Positions 54,325 through 63,189 of a stretch of 64,000 nucleotides of DNA are shown in pieces. Position numbers and translations under genes: made by a program. Position 1 is the stretch's first letter, and every line of letters begins with the position of its first letter. Origin of the DNA: Sphingobacterium litopenaei (GTDB lineage: Bacteria > Bacteroidota > Bacteroidia > Sphingobacteriales > Sphingobacteriaceae); assembly GCF_014692495.1 (NCBI RefSeq), contig NZ_JACOIJ010000008.1, positions 1-64,000 of the forward strand, in the 5' to 3' direction. Below the pieces are notes generated by a model. That model made no database searches, was not told where the DNA came from, and saw only the letters and a list, made by a program, of their open reading frames with translations.

Positions 54325-54723
54325 ATGAAAAAATTAATTTTAACAGGTCTAAGCTTTTTATTTGCAATTACATTGACATTTGCACAAGACATTAATCCAG
54401 AAACAAAAGCAAAACAGAAAGTCGATGAATTGACTCAGGTTCTGACTTTAAATGAAGATCAACAATCGGCAGTTTTTACTATCATATTAGAAAAAGTAAC
54501 AGCAACACAAGCTATTAAAGCAGACACTACATTAGCTGCGGACGTAGCACAACAACAACTTGATGCTGCTCAAGCAACTGCACATCAAAAAATTTCTGAA
54601 CAATTAACAGAAGATCAGAAAGTAGCTTTTGCTAAATACCTAGAAGACAATAAAGGTAAAAAAGAAGATGAGCAAGGTGAACAACAACAAGAGGAAGAAA
54701 ATAAAGAAGAAGGCAACAACTAA
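54325..54723 (+). CDS. Spy/LTXXQ-like small periplasmic protein, second copy
   Basis: A 132-residue secreted helical protein: signal peptide MKKLILTGLSFLFAITLTFA, then VDELTQVLTLNEDQQSAVFT and ISEQLTEDQKVAFAKYLEDN, both of LTxxQ type, and an acidic Gln/Glu-rich tail of about 25 residues. It resembles the preceding gene in length and layout, but its tail is acidic rather than basic/Gly-rich. Each gene has its own hairpin, so they need not be co-transcribed. Confidence 0.7.
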   Translation: MKKLILTGLSFLFAITLTFAQDINPETKAKQKVDELTQVLTLNEDQQSAVFTIILEKVTATQAIKADTTLAADVAQQQLDAAQATAHQKISEQLTEDQKVAFAKYLEDNKGKKEDEQGEQQQEEENKEEGNN

Positions 54724-54785
54724 AAATCTCATTCATAATTTATTGCAATTTTAGAAATTAACAATTTCATTAATTACCCTAACAA

Positions 54786-54812
54786 AAAAGGCGGAAATAA
54801 TTTCCGCCTTTT
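54786..54812. terminator. Bidirectional terminator between the Spy-like gene and dnaA
   Basis: Arms GGCGGAAA (54790-54797) and TTTCCGCC (54801-54808) with flanking A- and T-runs. Confidence 0.8.
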
Positions 54813-54837
54813 GCTTTTACTAAATATTTAGTCTTCG

Positions 54838-56265
54838 TTAAGAAGTTTTTAGTTTCTTCTGAATGTCTTGGACATAAGTTTTGAACTTTTTATCCGTTTC
54901 AATCAAGTCTTCTACTGTCTGGCAAGCATAAATAACTGTAGAGTGGTCACGCCCACCGAAGAAGTTGCCTATAGATTTCAAAGATGATTTAGTGTGATTT
55001 TTCGCTAAGTACATAGATATTTGACGAGCTTGTACAATTTCGCGTTTACGTACTTTCGATTTAACCATCTCTACTGGAACTTCAAAATACTCACATACCA
55101 ATTTCTGGATATATTCCATTGAAATTTCTTTATGGGTATTTTTAACGAAGTTTTTCAGCATAGACTTCGCAAGGTTCAAGTCTATTTCTTTTTTGTTTAA
55201 AGTAGATTGTGCTAACAAAGAAACCATAGCGCCTTCCAATTCGCGTACGCTATTGTCAATTTGAGTAGCAACATATTCAACCACTGCTTCAGGTAGCTCA
55301 ATACCATCTGAATACATTTTTTTCTTCAAGATTGCCATTCTTGTTTCCAAGTCTGGAATTTGAATGTCAGCAGATAATCCCCATTTGAAACGGCTTAAAA
55401 GACGTTCCTCAAGACCTGATAAGTCTTTAGGTGCTTTGTCCGAAGTCAAAATGATTTGCTTACCAGACTGATGTAAATGATTGAAAATGTGGAAGAAAAT
55501 ATCTTGTGTCTTTTCTTTACCAGCGAAATTATGTACATCATCCATGATGATAACGTCCATAGCTTGATAAAAATTCACAAAATCATTGATAGTATTGTTT
55601 TTCAATGAATCTACGAACTGCTGACAAAATTTTTCACAAGAAACATAGATGACCAATTTGTCCGGTAAATTTTTCTTGATTTCATTACCAATGGCCTGTG
55701 CCAAGTGTGTCTTACCTAAACCAACATCACCATATAACATTAAAGGATTAAAAGAAGTTCCTCCAGGCTTGTTTGCAACTGCATATCCTGCTGAGCGAGC
55801 TAATCTGTTACATTCACCCTCTACAAAATTCTCAAACGTATAGTTTTGATTCAATTGCGGATCTACTTGCAGTTTCTTAAGTCCTGGAATGACAAAAGGG
55901 TTCTTTATATTTTTGTTTAATGCTACAGGGACAGGTATAGATTGCTTTTTACCTTCGGCACCATTACCATTTGACGGAAGATTAGTAGTATAAGGTGTGT
56001 TTGCAGAAGATTTCTCCACCACAATATTATACTCTAATCGACCTTGCTCACCTAAGAATTTCTTTACAGTCTTACGTAAGATACCTACGTAGTGCTCTTC
56101 CAACCACTCGTAAAAGAATAAACTAGGAACTTGAATAGTTAAAACGTTTTCCTCCAAACGAACCGCTTTCACAGGCTCGAACCATGTCTTATAACTTTGT
56201 GCAGGAATGTTGTCTTTAATCACTTGAAGACAATTATTCCAAACACTTGTATACGTTTTTTCCAT
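54838..56265 (-). CDS. dnaA: Chromosomal replication initiator DnaA
   Basis: A 475-residue initiator. Domain I (1-85) has WNNCLQVIKDNIPAQSYKTW; a linker with Asn/Gly residues follows; the AAA+ domain III has Walker A MLYGDVGLGKTHLAQAIGNE and IIMDDVHNFAGKEKTQD; domain IV ends with the DNA-binding helix GRDHSTVIYACQTVEDLI. The length is normal. It is transcribed away from dxs through an upstream region containing DnaA-box-like sequences, which suggests autoregulation and possibly a nearby origin. Confidence 0.97.
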   Translation of the reverse strand: MEKTYTSVWNNCLQVIKDNIPAQSYKTWFEPVKAVRLEENVLTIQVPSLFFYEWLEEHYVGILRKTVKKFLGEQGRLEYNIVVEKSSANTPYTTNLPSNGNGAEGKKQSIPVPVALNKNIKNPFVIPGLKKLQVDPQLNQNYTFENFVEGECNRLARSAGYAVANKPGGTSFNPLMLYGDVGLGKTHLAQAIGNEIKKNLPDKLVIYVSCEKFCQQFVDSLKNNTINDFVNFYQAMDVIIMDDVHNFAGKEKTQDIFFHIFNHLHQSGKQIILTSDKAPKDLSGLEERLLSRFKWGLSADIQIPDLETRMAILKKKMYSDGIELPEAVVEYVATQIDNSVRELEGAMVSLLAQSTLNKKEIDLNLAKSMLKNFVKNTHKEISMEYIQKLVCEYFEVPVEMVKSKVRKREIVQARQISMYLAKNHTKSSLKSIGNFFGGRDHSTVIYACQTVEDLIETDKKFKTYVQDIQKKLKTS

Positions 56266-56583
56266 TCTTAAATTGTTAATAACTTGATAACCAATTATTG
56301 ATAAAAAAATTGTTTATAACTTTCCCTTTCAACGAAGATGACAAAAATTTCCGACCTAAAAAAGTGAAAGTATAAAAAAAATACACTTCATTAATATTCA
56401 ACTAGTTACATATTTTTTTAGTGATCATAGGCCTGTGTTTTGATATCAATTCAAACTTTTCCACACAACAAATTTCGAACCAAAAATGAAAGAATTTGAG
56501 GTTGTTTATAACGGTTAATAAAAAGTCTTGTGGAAAACTTTCTACTTCTAAAATACGGAAAATTTTATCATAAAATCAAACAA
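56266..56583. other. dnaA upstream region with two DnaA-box-like sites
   Basis: Two sites fit the TTWTNCACA DnaA box: TTTTCCACA (56457-56465, plus) and TGTGGAAAA (56529-56537, the same 9-mer on the minus strand), facing each other. The surrounding sequence is very AT-rich, with repeats of the TTTATAAC and TTGATAA kind near 56280-56320 and 56508. It is compatible with dnaA autoregulation or an origin, but box number is low. Confidence 0.45.
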
Positions 56584-56610
56584 AAAGAGCCACAAAATTT
56601 GTGGCTCTTT
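56584..56610 (-). terminator. Terminator after dxs
   Basis: Stem AAAGAGCCACAAA / TTTGTGGCTCTTT, with an A-run on the plus strand that becomes T-rich on the minus strand. Confidence 0.75.
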
Positions 56611-56635
56611 CTCTAAATATTTTTGTTTTTTCTTA

Positions 56636-58564
56636 TTAACCTACCTGAGATTGTGTAGGATGCGTTTTAGCTAATTTTTTACATTCTTCAAAAATTGCTT
56701 GAGCATCATAATTACAAATTCTCCACAACTCTTTCTGTTCACCATGCTCAACTATTTCATCCGGAATTCCAAGACGTGTAACATGTGCGACATAATTATG
56801 TATAGACATAAACTCTAACACAGCAGAACCAAATCCTCCTGGTAATACACCATCTTCTACCGTAATAACCTTATTAAATTTCTTGAACACTTCGTGTAAT
56901 AATTCTTCATCCAAAGGTTTTACAAACCGTATATCATAATGTGCTGGATATATTCCTTCCGCATTCAAATCCAATATAGCCTTTGTTGCCTCATTACCCA
57001 TATGACCTAAAGTAATTATGGCTACTTCTTCACCATCAACTAATTTACGGCCTTTGCCTATCGGTAATGCGTTGAAAGGTCTTTTCCAATCTAGCATTAC
57101 ACCATTACCTCTTGGATAGCGTATAACGAATGGTCCTGCATTTTCTAATTGAGCAGTATACATCATATTACGCAGTTCCTCTTCGTTCATCGGAGCTCCA
57201 ATCGTTAGATTCGGTATACAGCGCATAAATGCAACATCATATGCACCATGGTGCGTAGGACCATCCGCTCCAACCAAACCCGCTCTATCTAAGCAAAAGA
57301 CAACATTTAATTTTTGCAAAGCCACATCATGTATCACCTGATCATATGCACGCTGCATAAACGACGAATAAATATTACAAAAAGGCACCAAACCTTGAGT
57401 CGCCAAACCTGCACTGAAAGTTACAGCATGTTGCTCTGCAATACCTACGTCAAAAGCACGATCTGGCATAGCTTTCATCATGATATTCATGGATGATCCA
57501 CTAGGCATAGCTGGTGTGATTCCCATTATTTTATCATTTGCCTCGGCAAGCTCTACCAAAGTATGACCAAATACATCTTGGTATTTGGGTGGCTGAGGTT
57601 TCTCGTATACAGATTTCTTGATTTCTCCAGTTATCTTATCAAATAAGCCTGGAGCATGCCATTTAGTTTGATCTTTTTCAGCTAACGCGTAGCCTTTTCC
57701 TTTTACGGTAACTACATGTAAAAGTTTAGGACCACTTATATGTTTTAAATCCTCTAAAGTCTTTACTAATTTATTGACATCATGACCATCTACAGGTCCG
57801 AAATATCTAAAGTTAAGTGACTCAAAAAGATTAGCATTTTTCAAAAGAGTGCCTTTAATGCTTTGTTCTAATTTTTTAGCCCACCCGTAGGCATCTGGAC
57901 CATTCTTAGAGATTTTGGCCAAAATAGAAATTAGCTCATCTCTAAATTTATTATAACTTTTCGAAGTGGTAATACTTGTCAAATATTCTTTAAGCGCCCC
58001 CACATTCGGATCGATAGACATACAGTTATCATTCAGAATAACCAATAAATTGGATTTCTCAATACCTGCATGATTCAATGCTTCAAATGCCATACCGCCA
58101 GTCAAAGCTCCGTCACCAATAATTGCCACATGCTGACGATCTATTTCTCCTTTGTATGCAGAAGCTACAGCCATCCCCAAAGCGGCTGAAATAGAAGTAG
58201 AGGAGTGACCCACACCAAAAGCATCATATTCGCTTTCGCTGCGTTTTGGAAATCCCGATATACCTCCTAATATTCTATTTGTATGGAATTGTTCTCTTCG
58301 ACCTGTAAGGATTTTGTGGCCATAAGCTTGGTGGCCTACGTCGAAGACAATTTGATCATATGGTGTATTCAACGCATAATGTAGAGCTACTGTCAATTCT
58401 ACAACACCTAAACTCGCCGCGAAATGCCCCCCATTGACAGAAACTATATCAATGATAAATTGTCTGAGCTCTTTACAAATCTCTTCTAAATCCGATTCTT
58501 TAAGCTTTCGCAAATCCGAAGGATAAAGAATATTTTTTAAAAGTGCTCCTGCTTCTATTTGCAT
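56636..58564 (-). CDS. dxs: 1-deoxy-D-xylulose-5-phosphate synthase
   Basis: A 642-residue thiamine-diphosphate enzyme joining pyruvate and glyceraldehyde 3-phosphate at the start of the non-mevalonate isoprenoid route. [19 protein letters not shown], the ThDP motif [35 protein letters not shown], and the Pyr-domain [18 protein letters not shown] and [20 protein letters not shown] are all present. Length is normal. It is a single gene facing away from scpA. Confidence 0.96.
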   Translation of the reverse strand: MQIEAGALLKNILYPSDLRKLKESDLEEICKELRQFIIDIVSVNGGHFAASLGVVELTVALHYALNTPYDQIVFDVGHQAYGHKILTGRREQFHTNRILGGISGFPKRSESEYDAFGVGHSSTSISAALGMAVASAYKGEIDRQHVAIIGDGALTGGMAFEALNHAGIEKSNLLVILNDNCMSIDPNVGALKEYLTSITTSKSYNKFRDELISILAKISKNGPDAYGWAKKLEQSIKGTLLKNANLFESLNFRYFGPVDGHDVNKLVKTLEDLKHISGPKLLHVVTVKGKGYALAEKDQTKWHAPGLFDKITGEIKKSVYEKPQPPKYQDVFGHTLVELAEANDKIMGITPAMPSGSSMNIMMKAMPDRAFDVGIAEQHAVTFSAGLATQGLVPFCNIYSSFMQRAYDQVIHDVALQKLNVVFCLDRAGLVGADGPTHHGAYDVAFMRCIPNLTIGAPMNEEELRNMMYTAQLENAGPFVIRYPRGNGVMLDWKRPFNALPIGKGRKLVDGEEVAIITLGHMGNEATKAILDLNAEGIYPAHYDIRFVKPLDEELLHEVFKKFNKVITVEDGVLPGGFGSAVLEFMSIHNYVAHVTRLGIPDEIVEHGEQKELWRICNYDAQAIFEECKKLAKTHPTQSQVG

Positions 58565-58696
58565 ACCTTAAAATAAGTTTCAAAACAAGTTACAAAGTAA
58601 CAAATTTATTCTTTTAACTAATGTATATATATACAAAAAACTGGCATCAAAAGTTTTGATTTCAAGTTTTAAAATAAATATTAGTGTGTAAATGCG

Positions 58697-58704
58697 TATT
58701 TTTG
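58697..58704 (+). promoter_or_regulatory. Candidate -7 element of scpA
   Basis: TATTTTTG matches TAnnTTTG but is only nine bases before the ATG at 58714, so the message would be almost leaderless. No -33 box is visible. Confidence 0.3.
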
Positions 58705-58713
58705 ATTCTATAT

Positions 58714-59490
58714 ATGGAAGTTACAAATTACGAAATAAAACTCGAACAATTCGAGGGGCCTTTTGACTTATTATTGTTCTTCATTGAACGTGATGAGCTT
58801 AATATCCATGATATTCCTATCTCTAAGATTACGGATGATTTCTTGGATTATATCCAAAAGATGCACTCCCTAAACATAGAATTGGCTTCAGAATTTATTT
58901 TCGTAGCATCGACTTTAATGCGGATTAAAGCTAAAATGTTGCTTCCACGTCCTGACTTAGACGAAAATGAAAACGAAGTTGACCTGAAAGAACAACTTGT
59001 TCAAAAACTTATTCTCTACAAGCAATTCAAAGATGTATGTGAGGATTTGAAAGTATTAGAATCCAATAGAGAAAAATTACATCATCGTGCAAATATTGCT
59101 TTTGATCTCAAGCATACGAAACGTCAGATTACAGAGGAGGAATTAGCTTCTTTCGATTTGTATAAGCTGATGATGGTTTACGAAAAAATGATGTATCATT
59201 TTACACATCGCGTGGTTCCTGTAACACATACTGTTGTAAAATTTCCTTACACCATCGAAAAACAAAAAGATGCCATCTCTGCTCTTTTAGACTTAAATAA
59301 GAAGCTTGATTTTCAAATGATATTGAGAAATTCTGAAAATAGAGTCCAATTTGTATTTAATTTCCTAGCTATATTAGAAATGCTTCAACAAAAATTATTG
59401 GAAATCGAAGTAGGCTTAGGATATAATAATTTTGAAGTAGCTACGAGAGATCCAAATGCTCCAGAGGAAGAAAATATAGAAGAAGAATAA
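58714..59490 (+). CDS. scpA: Segregation and condensation protein A
   Basis: A 258-residue kleisin. MEVTNYEIKLEQFEGPFDLL followed by LFFIERDELNIHDIPIS is the N-terminal SMC-binding signature; a central acidic region and a C-terminal winged-helix part with ILEMLQQKLLEIEV complete it. The ATG at 58714 is preferred over an in-frame GTG at 58684. It joins SMC and ScpB to compact the chromosome; neither partner gene is in the window. Confidence 0.92.
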   Translation: MEVTNYEIKLEQFEGPFDLLLFFIERDELNIHDIPISKITDDFLDYIQKMHSLNIELASEFIFVASTLMRIKAKMLLPRPDLDENENEVDLKEQLVQKLILYKQFKDVCEDLKVLESNREKLHHRANIAFDLKHTKRQITEEELASFDLYKLMMVYEKMMYHFTHRVVPVTHTVVKFPYTIEKQKDAISALLDLNKKLDFQMILRNSENRVQFVFNFLAILEMLQQKLLEIEVGLGYNNFEVATRDPNAPEEENIEEE

Positions 59491-59496
59491 TTTTTT

Positions 59497-59544
59497 ATGG
59501 AATTTGTAGGAAACGTGCATCCATGCAAAAACTATAAATCATGA
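59497..59544 (+). CDS. Possible 15-codon leader frame
   Basis: MEFVGNVHPCKNYKS, starting at 59497, ends in a TGA that overlaps the ATG of the next gene by ATGA. The overlap is what draws attention. There is no other evidence that it is translated. Confidence 0.2.
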   Translation: MEFVGNVHPCKNYKS

Positions 59545-60350
59545 AAATATTATTTAACAATTTCATACTAGTACTGTTTTTAACGATTTCTTTAGAAACC
59601 ACTGCTCAAATTTCAACTAATCGTTCTTTTCCTCCTATAAATGGAAATAAAGAAGACAAAAAATGGTATGCACACCCCGACTCTACTGATTTTAATTTTT
59701 CAATTTCTCCAAATTATTTTTTATTAGGTACATTAAATGGTTATATGGGGAGAAAGTATTCCAATCCAGAAGAGAATACTATTGACTCTTATAAAGCTGC
59801 TACACATCTAAAAAGATACATTTTTGACTTTATAAAGAATCACTATTTTACTAGTCCTGATAGCACCGATGCATACTTTATAAAAGACGAAAAAGTGGCT
59901 AAAAAAATAAACTCCTATTTTGACCAAGATGGAAAAATTATTCCTCAAGAATTAAAAGATGAAAATGAACTGTACTCCTATATTTTGGGCAAATATTTAG
60001 TTTATGGTGAACACTTAGACGAAAATATTTATAAAATAATTATAGTAAATTCTTTCGAAGGAGATTTAGTCTATAAAAGCTTGAAGCAAATAGGCTGTGA
60101 CAAAATTCTCTACAAAATATATCGTGGCTATATTCCTACTTCACAAGTTTATTACTTTGAAGCTACACCAAGAATGATTAAATTTTTTAAATCATTTGCT
60201 AATCTCAAAGACAAAATTTCACATGAATCTATTTTATCTTATTTAGAAATTAGGTCAATTAGTACTCTAAATGATATAAAGAGAATGAGGAATGAATCAA
60301 AAAATAAAGAATTTAATAGAATAAAAGCTGCCTTTAGCAATGACAGATAA
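59541..60350 (+). CDS. Secreted protein of unknown family
   Basis: A 269-residue protein with signal peptide MKILFNNFILVLFLTISLET followed by TAQ. The mature part is rich in Lys, Tyr, Phe, Asn and Ser: SISPNYFLLGTLNGYMGRKY, ATHLKRYIFDFIKNHYFTSP, EVAKKINSYF-like helix, and a helical C-terminus DIKRMRNESKNKEFNRIKAA. No catalytic motif, lipobox or membrane helix is seen. Codons are strongly A/T-ending, more so than in scpA. It sits alone between scpA and the converging leucine genes and may be lineage-specific. Confidence 0.75.
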   Translation: MKILFNNFILVLFLTISLETTAQISTNRSFPPINGNKEDKKWYAHPDSTDFNFSISPNYFLLGTLNGYMGRKYSNPEENTIDSYKAATHLKRYIFDFIKNHYFTSPDSTDAYFIKDEKVAKKINSYFDQDGKIIPQELKDENELYSYILGKYLVYGEHLDENIYKIIIVNSFEGDLVYKSLKQIGCDKILYKIYRGYIPTSQVYYFEATPRMIKFFKSFANLKDKISHESILSYLEIRSISTLNDIKRMRNESKNKEFNRIKAAFSNDR

Positions 60351-60355
60351 GTTAC

Positions 60356-61060
60356 CTATTTCATAGATTTCAAATGATCTAATATATCTTTTAAATATTT
60401 ATAACGCTCAGAATAATCTACCTGAGGTAGATTACGCAAAGAGTAAATTCCGCTAGTCAAAGCTTTAGTAGATATATGTGAAAAAGATGAAATAAAACCT
60501 TCTAAATTTATTTCTTCCAAATATCCATCTACAATCCCATAATTTTTAGCTTTATCAGCATCAAAATATTCTGTTTGTAAACATAATTGTAGAGCTTTTT
60601 TCTCCGACATAACTTTCAGTAGGCTTGCCATAACTTGAAAAGGAAACAAGCCTATTGCTAATTCAGGTAACTTAAATTGTACTTCACGATTACTGAAAAC
60701 ATAAGTACAGCCCAAAATAAGTAGGAAGCCGCCAGCAATTACACTTCCTTCTACTATTGCTATAGAAGGCTTTAACAAACTATCGAATACCTGACCTAAT
60801 GATATATCTTCATTAGTTATAGAAGGATTTACACTATCCAAATCTGGATTTTCGAAAGTATTCAAATCCATTCCCGCACAAAAAATAGGTCCTTCAGCTT
60901 TAATAATAACAATTTTTACGGCATCATCTTGATTTGCTTCTTGAAAAGCGTGATAAATCTCATTGACCATAGTAGGAGTGAAAGCATTTCTTTTCTCCGG
61001 TCTAGCCAAGGTTAAGACAAATTGATATTCTATTTTTTGAACCTTAATATATTTGTACAT
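60356..61060 (-). CDS. Enoyl-CoA hydratase/isomerase-like protein
   Basis: A 234-residue crotonase-fold protein: LTLARPEKRNAFTPTMVNEI, FCAGMDLNTFEN, GSVIAGGFLLILGC and LPELAIGLFPFQ. It is shorter than the usual 255-265. Of the two catalytic glutamates of hydratases, the one in PELAIG is kept, but the position in GGxxELA-type helices reads GGFLLIL, and the usual CD before the next strand is changed to GCTY. It may be a methylglutaconyl-CoA hydratase of leucine breakdown that differs in mechanism, or an isomerase or other crotonase. It is five bases after the HMG-CoA lyase gene. Confidence 0.8.
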   Translation of the reverse strand: MYKYIKVQKIEYQFVLTLARPEKRNAFTPTMVNEIYHAFQEANQDDAVKIVIIKAEGPIFCAGMDLNTFENPDLDSVNPSITNEDISLGQVFDSLLKPSIAIVEGSVIAGGFLLILGCTYVFSNREVQFKLPELAIGLFPFQVMASLLKVMSEKKALQLCLQTEYFDADKAKNYGIVDGYLEEINLEGFISSFSHISTKALTSGIYSLRNLPQVDYSERYKYLKDILDHLKSMK

Positions 61061-61065
61061 GGATT

Positions 61066-61911
61066 TTAACTTATCATATCGAAAAAACTAATTTTCAATT
61101 TATTAATATCAATAGGATTACTTTTTCCGAATCTATCTAATAAAATTTCTGTAGGAATATTACCTACCATTTCATCTTGGGCAAAAGGACAACCTCCAAA
61201 TCCCATGATAGCACCTTCAAATCTTGTACAGCCTCCTTTATTAGCGGCATTTATCTTCTCTGTTGCCTCATTTGCATAACTGTGCAAATGCACACTAAAA
61301 TCTAATTTAGAAAATTCTTTATATAACTTTTTAAATAGTGATGTAATCATTACGGGAGTAGCCTGGCTAGTGGTATCGGCAATCGAGAAACGTTTAATTC
61401 CTAAATCTTTTAATTTATCTACCCATTGCAACACCAATTCTTCATTCCAAATATCCCCATACGGATTCCCAAATGCCATAGAAATATAAATTACGAGTTC
61501 CTTATCACTGTCAGCTATAGTATTCAATATATCTTTTACGGTAGAATAAGCCTCTTCAATTTTCGTATTCGTATTCCTCTTTTGAAAAGTCTCAGAAATA
61601 GAAAAGGGATAACCTAAATAATCTATTTCATCAAACGATTTAGCTTGTATAGCCCCTTTTAAATTGGCTATGATGGAAAGTAATTTTGTGTTATTAACTT
61701 TCTCTAGTCCATGGACTACATAACTGGTATCCTGCATTTGAGGTACAGCTTTTGGGGATACAAAAGACCCAAAATCTATATATTCAAAAAGATTGCTCTT
61801 TATTAAGTTGTTAATATGGGCTATTTTTTTTTCGGGACGTATTAAATTTTTTCTACCTTGAATAGCGTCGCGAGGACAATCAATAATTTTAATTTCTTGA
61901 GGATTAGACAT
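61066..61911 (-). CDS. Hydroxymethylglutaryl-CoA lyase
   Basis: A 281-residue HMG-CoA lyase of the DRE-TIM family, splitting HMG-CoA into acetyl-CoA and acetoacetate at the end of leucine breakdown. IKIIDCPRDAIQGRKNLIRP has the catalytic Arg/Asp region, VHLHSYANEATEKINAANKG holds the metal His pair, and GCTRFEGAIMGFGGCPFAQD the active-site Cys signature G-G-C-P-x-A. It overlaps the acyl-CoA dehydrogenase gene by eight bases. Confidence 0.9.
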   Translation of the reverse strand: MSNPQEIKIIDCPRDAIQGRKNLIRPEKKIAHINNLIKSNLFEYIDFGSFVSPKAVPQMQDTSYVVHGLEKVNNTKLLSIIANLKGAIQAKSFDEIDYLGYPFSISETFQKRNTNTKIEEAYSTVKDILNTIADSDKELVIYISMAFGNPYGDIWNEELVLQWVDKLKDLGIKRFSIADTTSQATPVMITSLFKKLYKEFSKLDFSVHLHSYANEATEKINAANKGGCTRFEGAIMGFGGCPFAQDEMVGNIPTEILLDRFGKSNPIDINKLKISFFDMIS

Positions 61912-63052
61912 CTTTTTTTATTTCACGTGAAATGACCATTTTTTGTATTGCGCTTGTGCCTTCCCCAATAGTACACAATTTAGCATCTCTAAAAAATTTC
62001 TCCGCTGGATAGTCTTTTGTGAAGCCATATCCGCCATGTATTTGCACAGATTGATTTGCGACCTCTACAGCTACTTCTGAAGCATATAATTTTGCCATTG
62101 CACTCTCTTTAGTGACCTTTAGATGATTGTCCTTTAAGTATCCTGCTCTTCGAATCAATAATTCTGATGCATCAATTTTTGTCGCCATATCGGCTATTGT
62201 AAATGAGACATCCTGGAAATCATAAATCTTTTGATTGAATTGCTCCCGCTCATTTGCATAGCGCAAAGCACATTCATAAGCTCCACGCGCTATACCTAAT
62301 GATAAAGCAGCTATTGATATTCGACCTCCATCTAATAATTTAAGAGCTTGTACAAAACCATTACCAATCTCACCTATTACTTGATCCTTATGTACACGGC
62401 AATTATCAAAAAATAAGAAAGCAGTTTCTGATGCTCGCATCCCTAATTTATCAATTTTTTTTCCAGAACTAAAACCTTCTGTACCTTTTTCTATAATAAA
62501 TGTGGACATGGCATGATTATTTCCTTTTTCGCCGGTGCGTGCTATCACCACAGCTACATCACCACTTATAGCATGTGTAATAAAAGTTTTAGAACCATTA
62601 ATTATCCAATAATCACCATCCTTTACAGCAGTAGTAGTCATACCTCCTGCGTCGGATCCTGATCCTGTTTCTGTTAAGCCCCAAGCTCCTATCCATTCTC
62701 CAGAAGCTAATTTTGGCAAATATTTAGCTTTTTGAGAATCATTCGCAAAGGATAAAATATGATTTGTACAAAGTGAATTATGAGCAGCTACTGATAATCC
62801 TATAGATCCGCAAACCTTTGAAATTTCGTCCAAGATGGTAATGTATTCTTGATAACCTAATCCAGCACCTCCATATTCTTCTGGAACTAGGACTCCCATA
62901 AATCCATATTCTCCCATTCTGTGAAATAAATCTACTGGAAAATATTGTCTCTCGTCCCAGTCCATTACATAGGGTTTGATGTAGGTCTTTGCAAATTCTC
63001 TTGCACTTTCGCGGACTAAAGCTAATTGCTCTGTTTCATAATTATTGTACAT
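61904..63052 (-). CDS. Acyl-CoA dehydrogenase (probably isovaleryl-CoA dehydrogenase)
   Basis: A 382-residue FAD-dependent acyl-CoA dehydrogenase: VLVPEEYGGAGLGYQEYITI, WGLTETGSGSDAGGMTTTAV, RMASETAFLFF-type segment as GMRASETAFLFFDNCRV, YANEREQFNQKIYDFQDVSF and QIHGGYGFTKDYPAEKFFRD. The context, beside HMG-CoA lyase and a biotin-dependent carboxyltransferase, points to isovaleryl-CoA in leucine catabolism. It heads the operon ACAD-HMGCL-enoyl-CoA hydratase-like. Confidence 0.9.
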   Translation of the reverse strand: MYNNYETEQLALVRESAREFAKTYIKPYVMDWDERQYFPVDLFHRMGEYGFMGVLVPEEYGGAGLGYQEYITILDEISKVCGSIGLSVAAHNSLCTNHILSFANDSQKAKYLPKLASGEWIGAWGLTETGSGSDAGGMTTTAVKDGDYWIINGSKTFITHAISGDVAVVIARTGEKGNNHAMSTFIIEKGTEGFSSGKKIDKLGMRASETAFLFFDNCRVHKDQVIGEIGNGFVQALKLLDGGRISIAALSLGIARGAYECALRYANEREQFNQKIYDFQDVSFTIADMATKIDASELLIRRAGYLKDNHLKVTKESAMAKLYASEVAVEVANQSVQIHGGYGFTKDYPAEKFFRDAKLCTIGEGTSAIQKMVISREIKKDV

Positions 63053-63189
63053 CGTGATTTTTTACTTAAGTTTATATATTGTTAACAGCTAATATTATAA
63101 ATATCGTAAAAATCAAATAATATTTTATCATATTTATAATATTAAAAACAATAACCAACTATAAATTTTTATTTTAATAAAAACGCACC

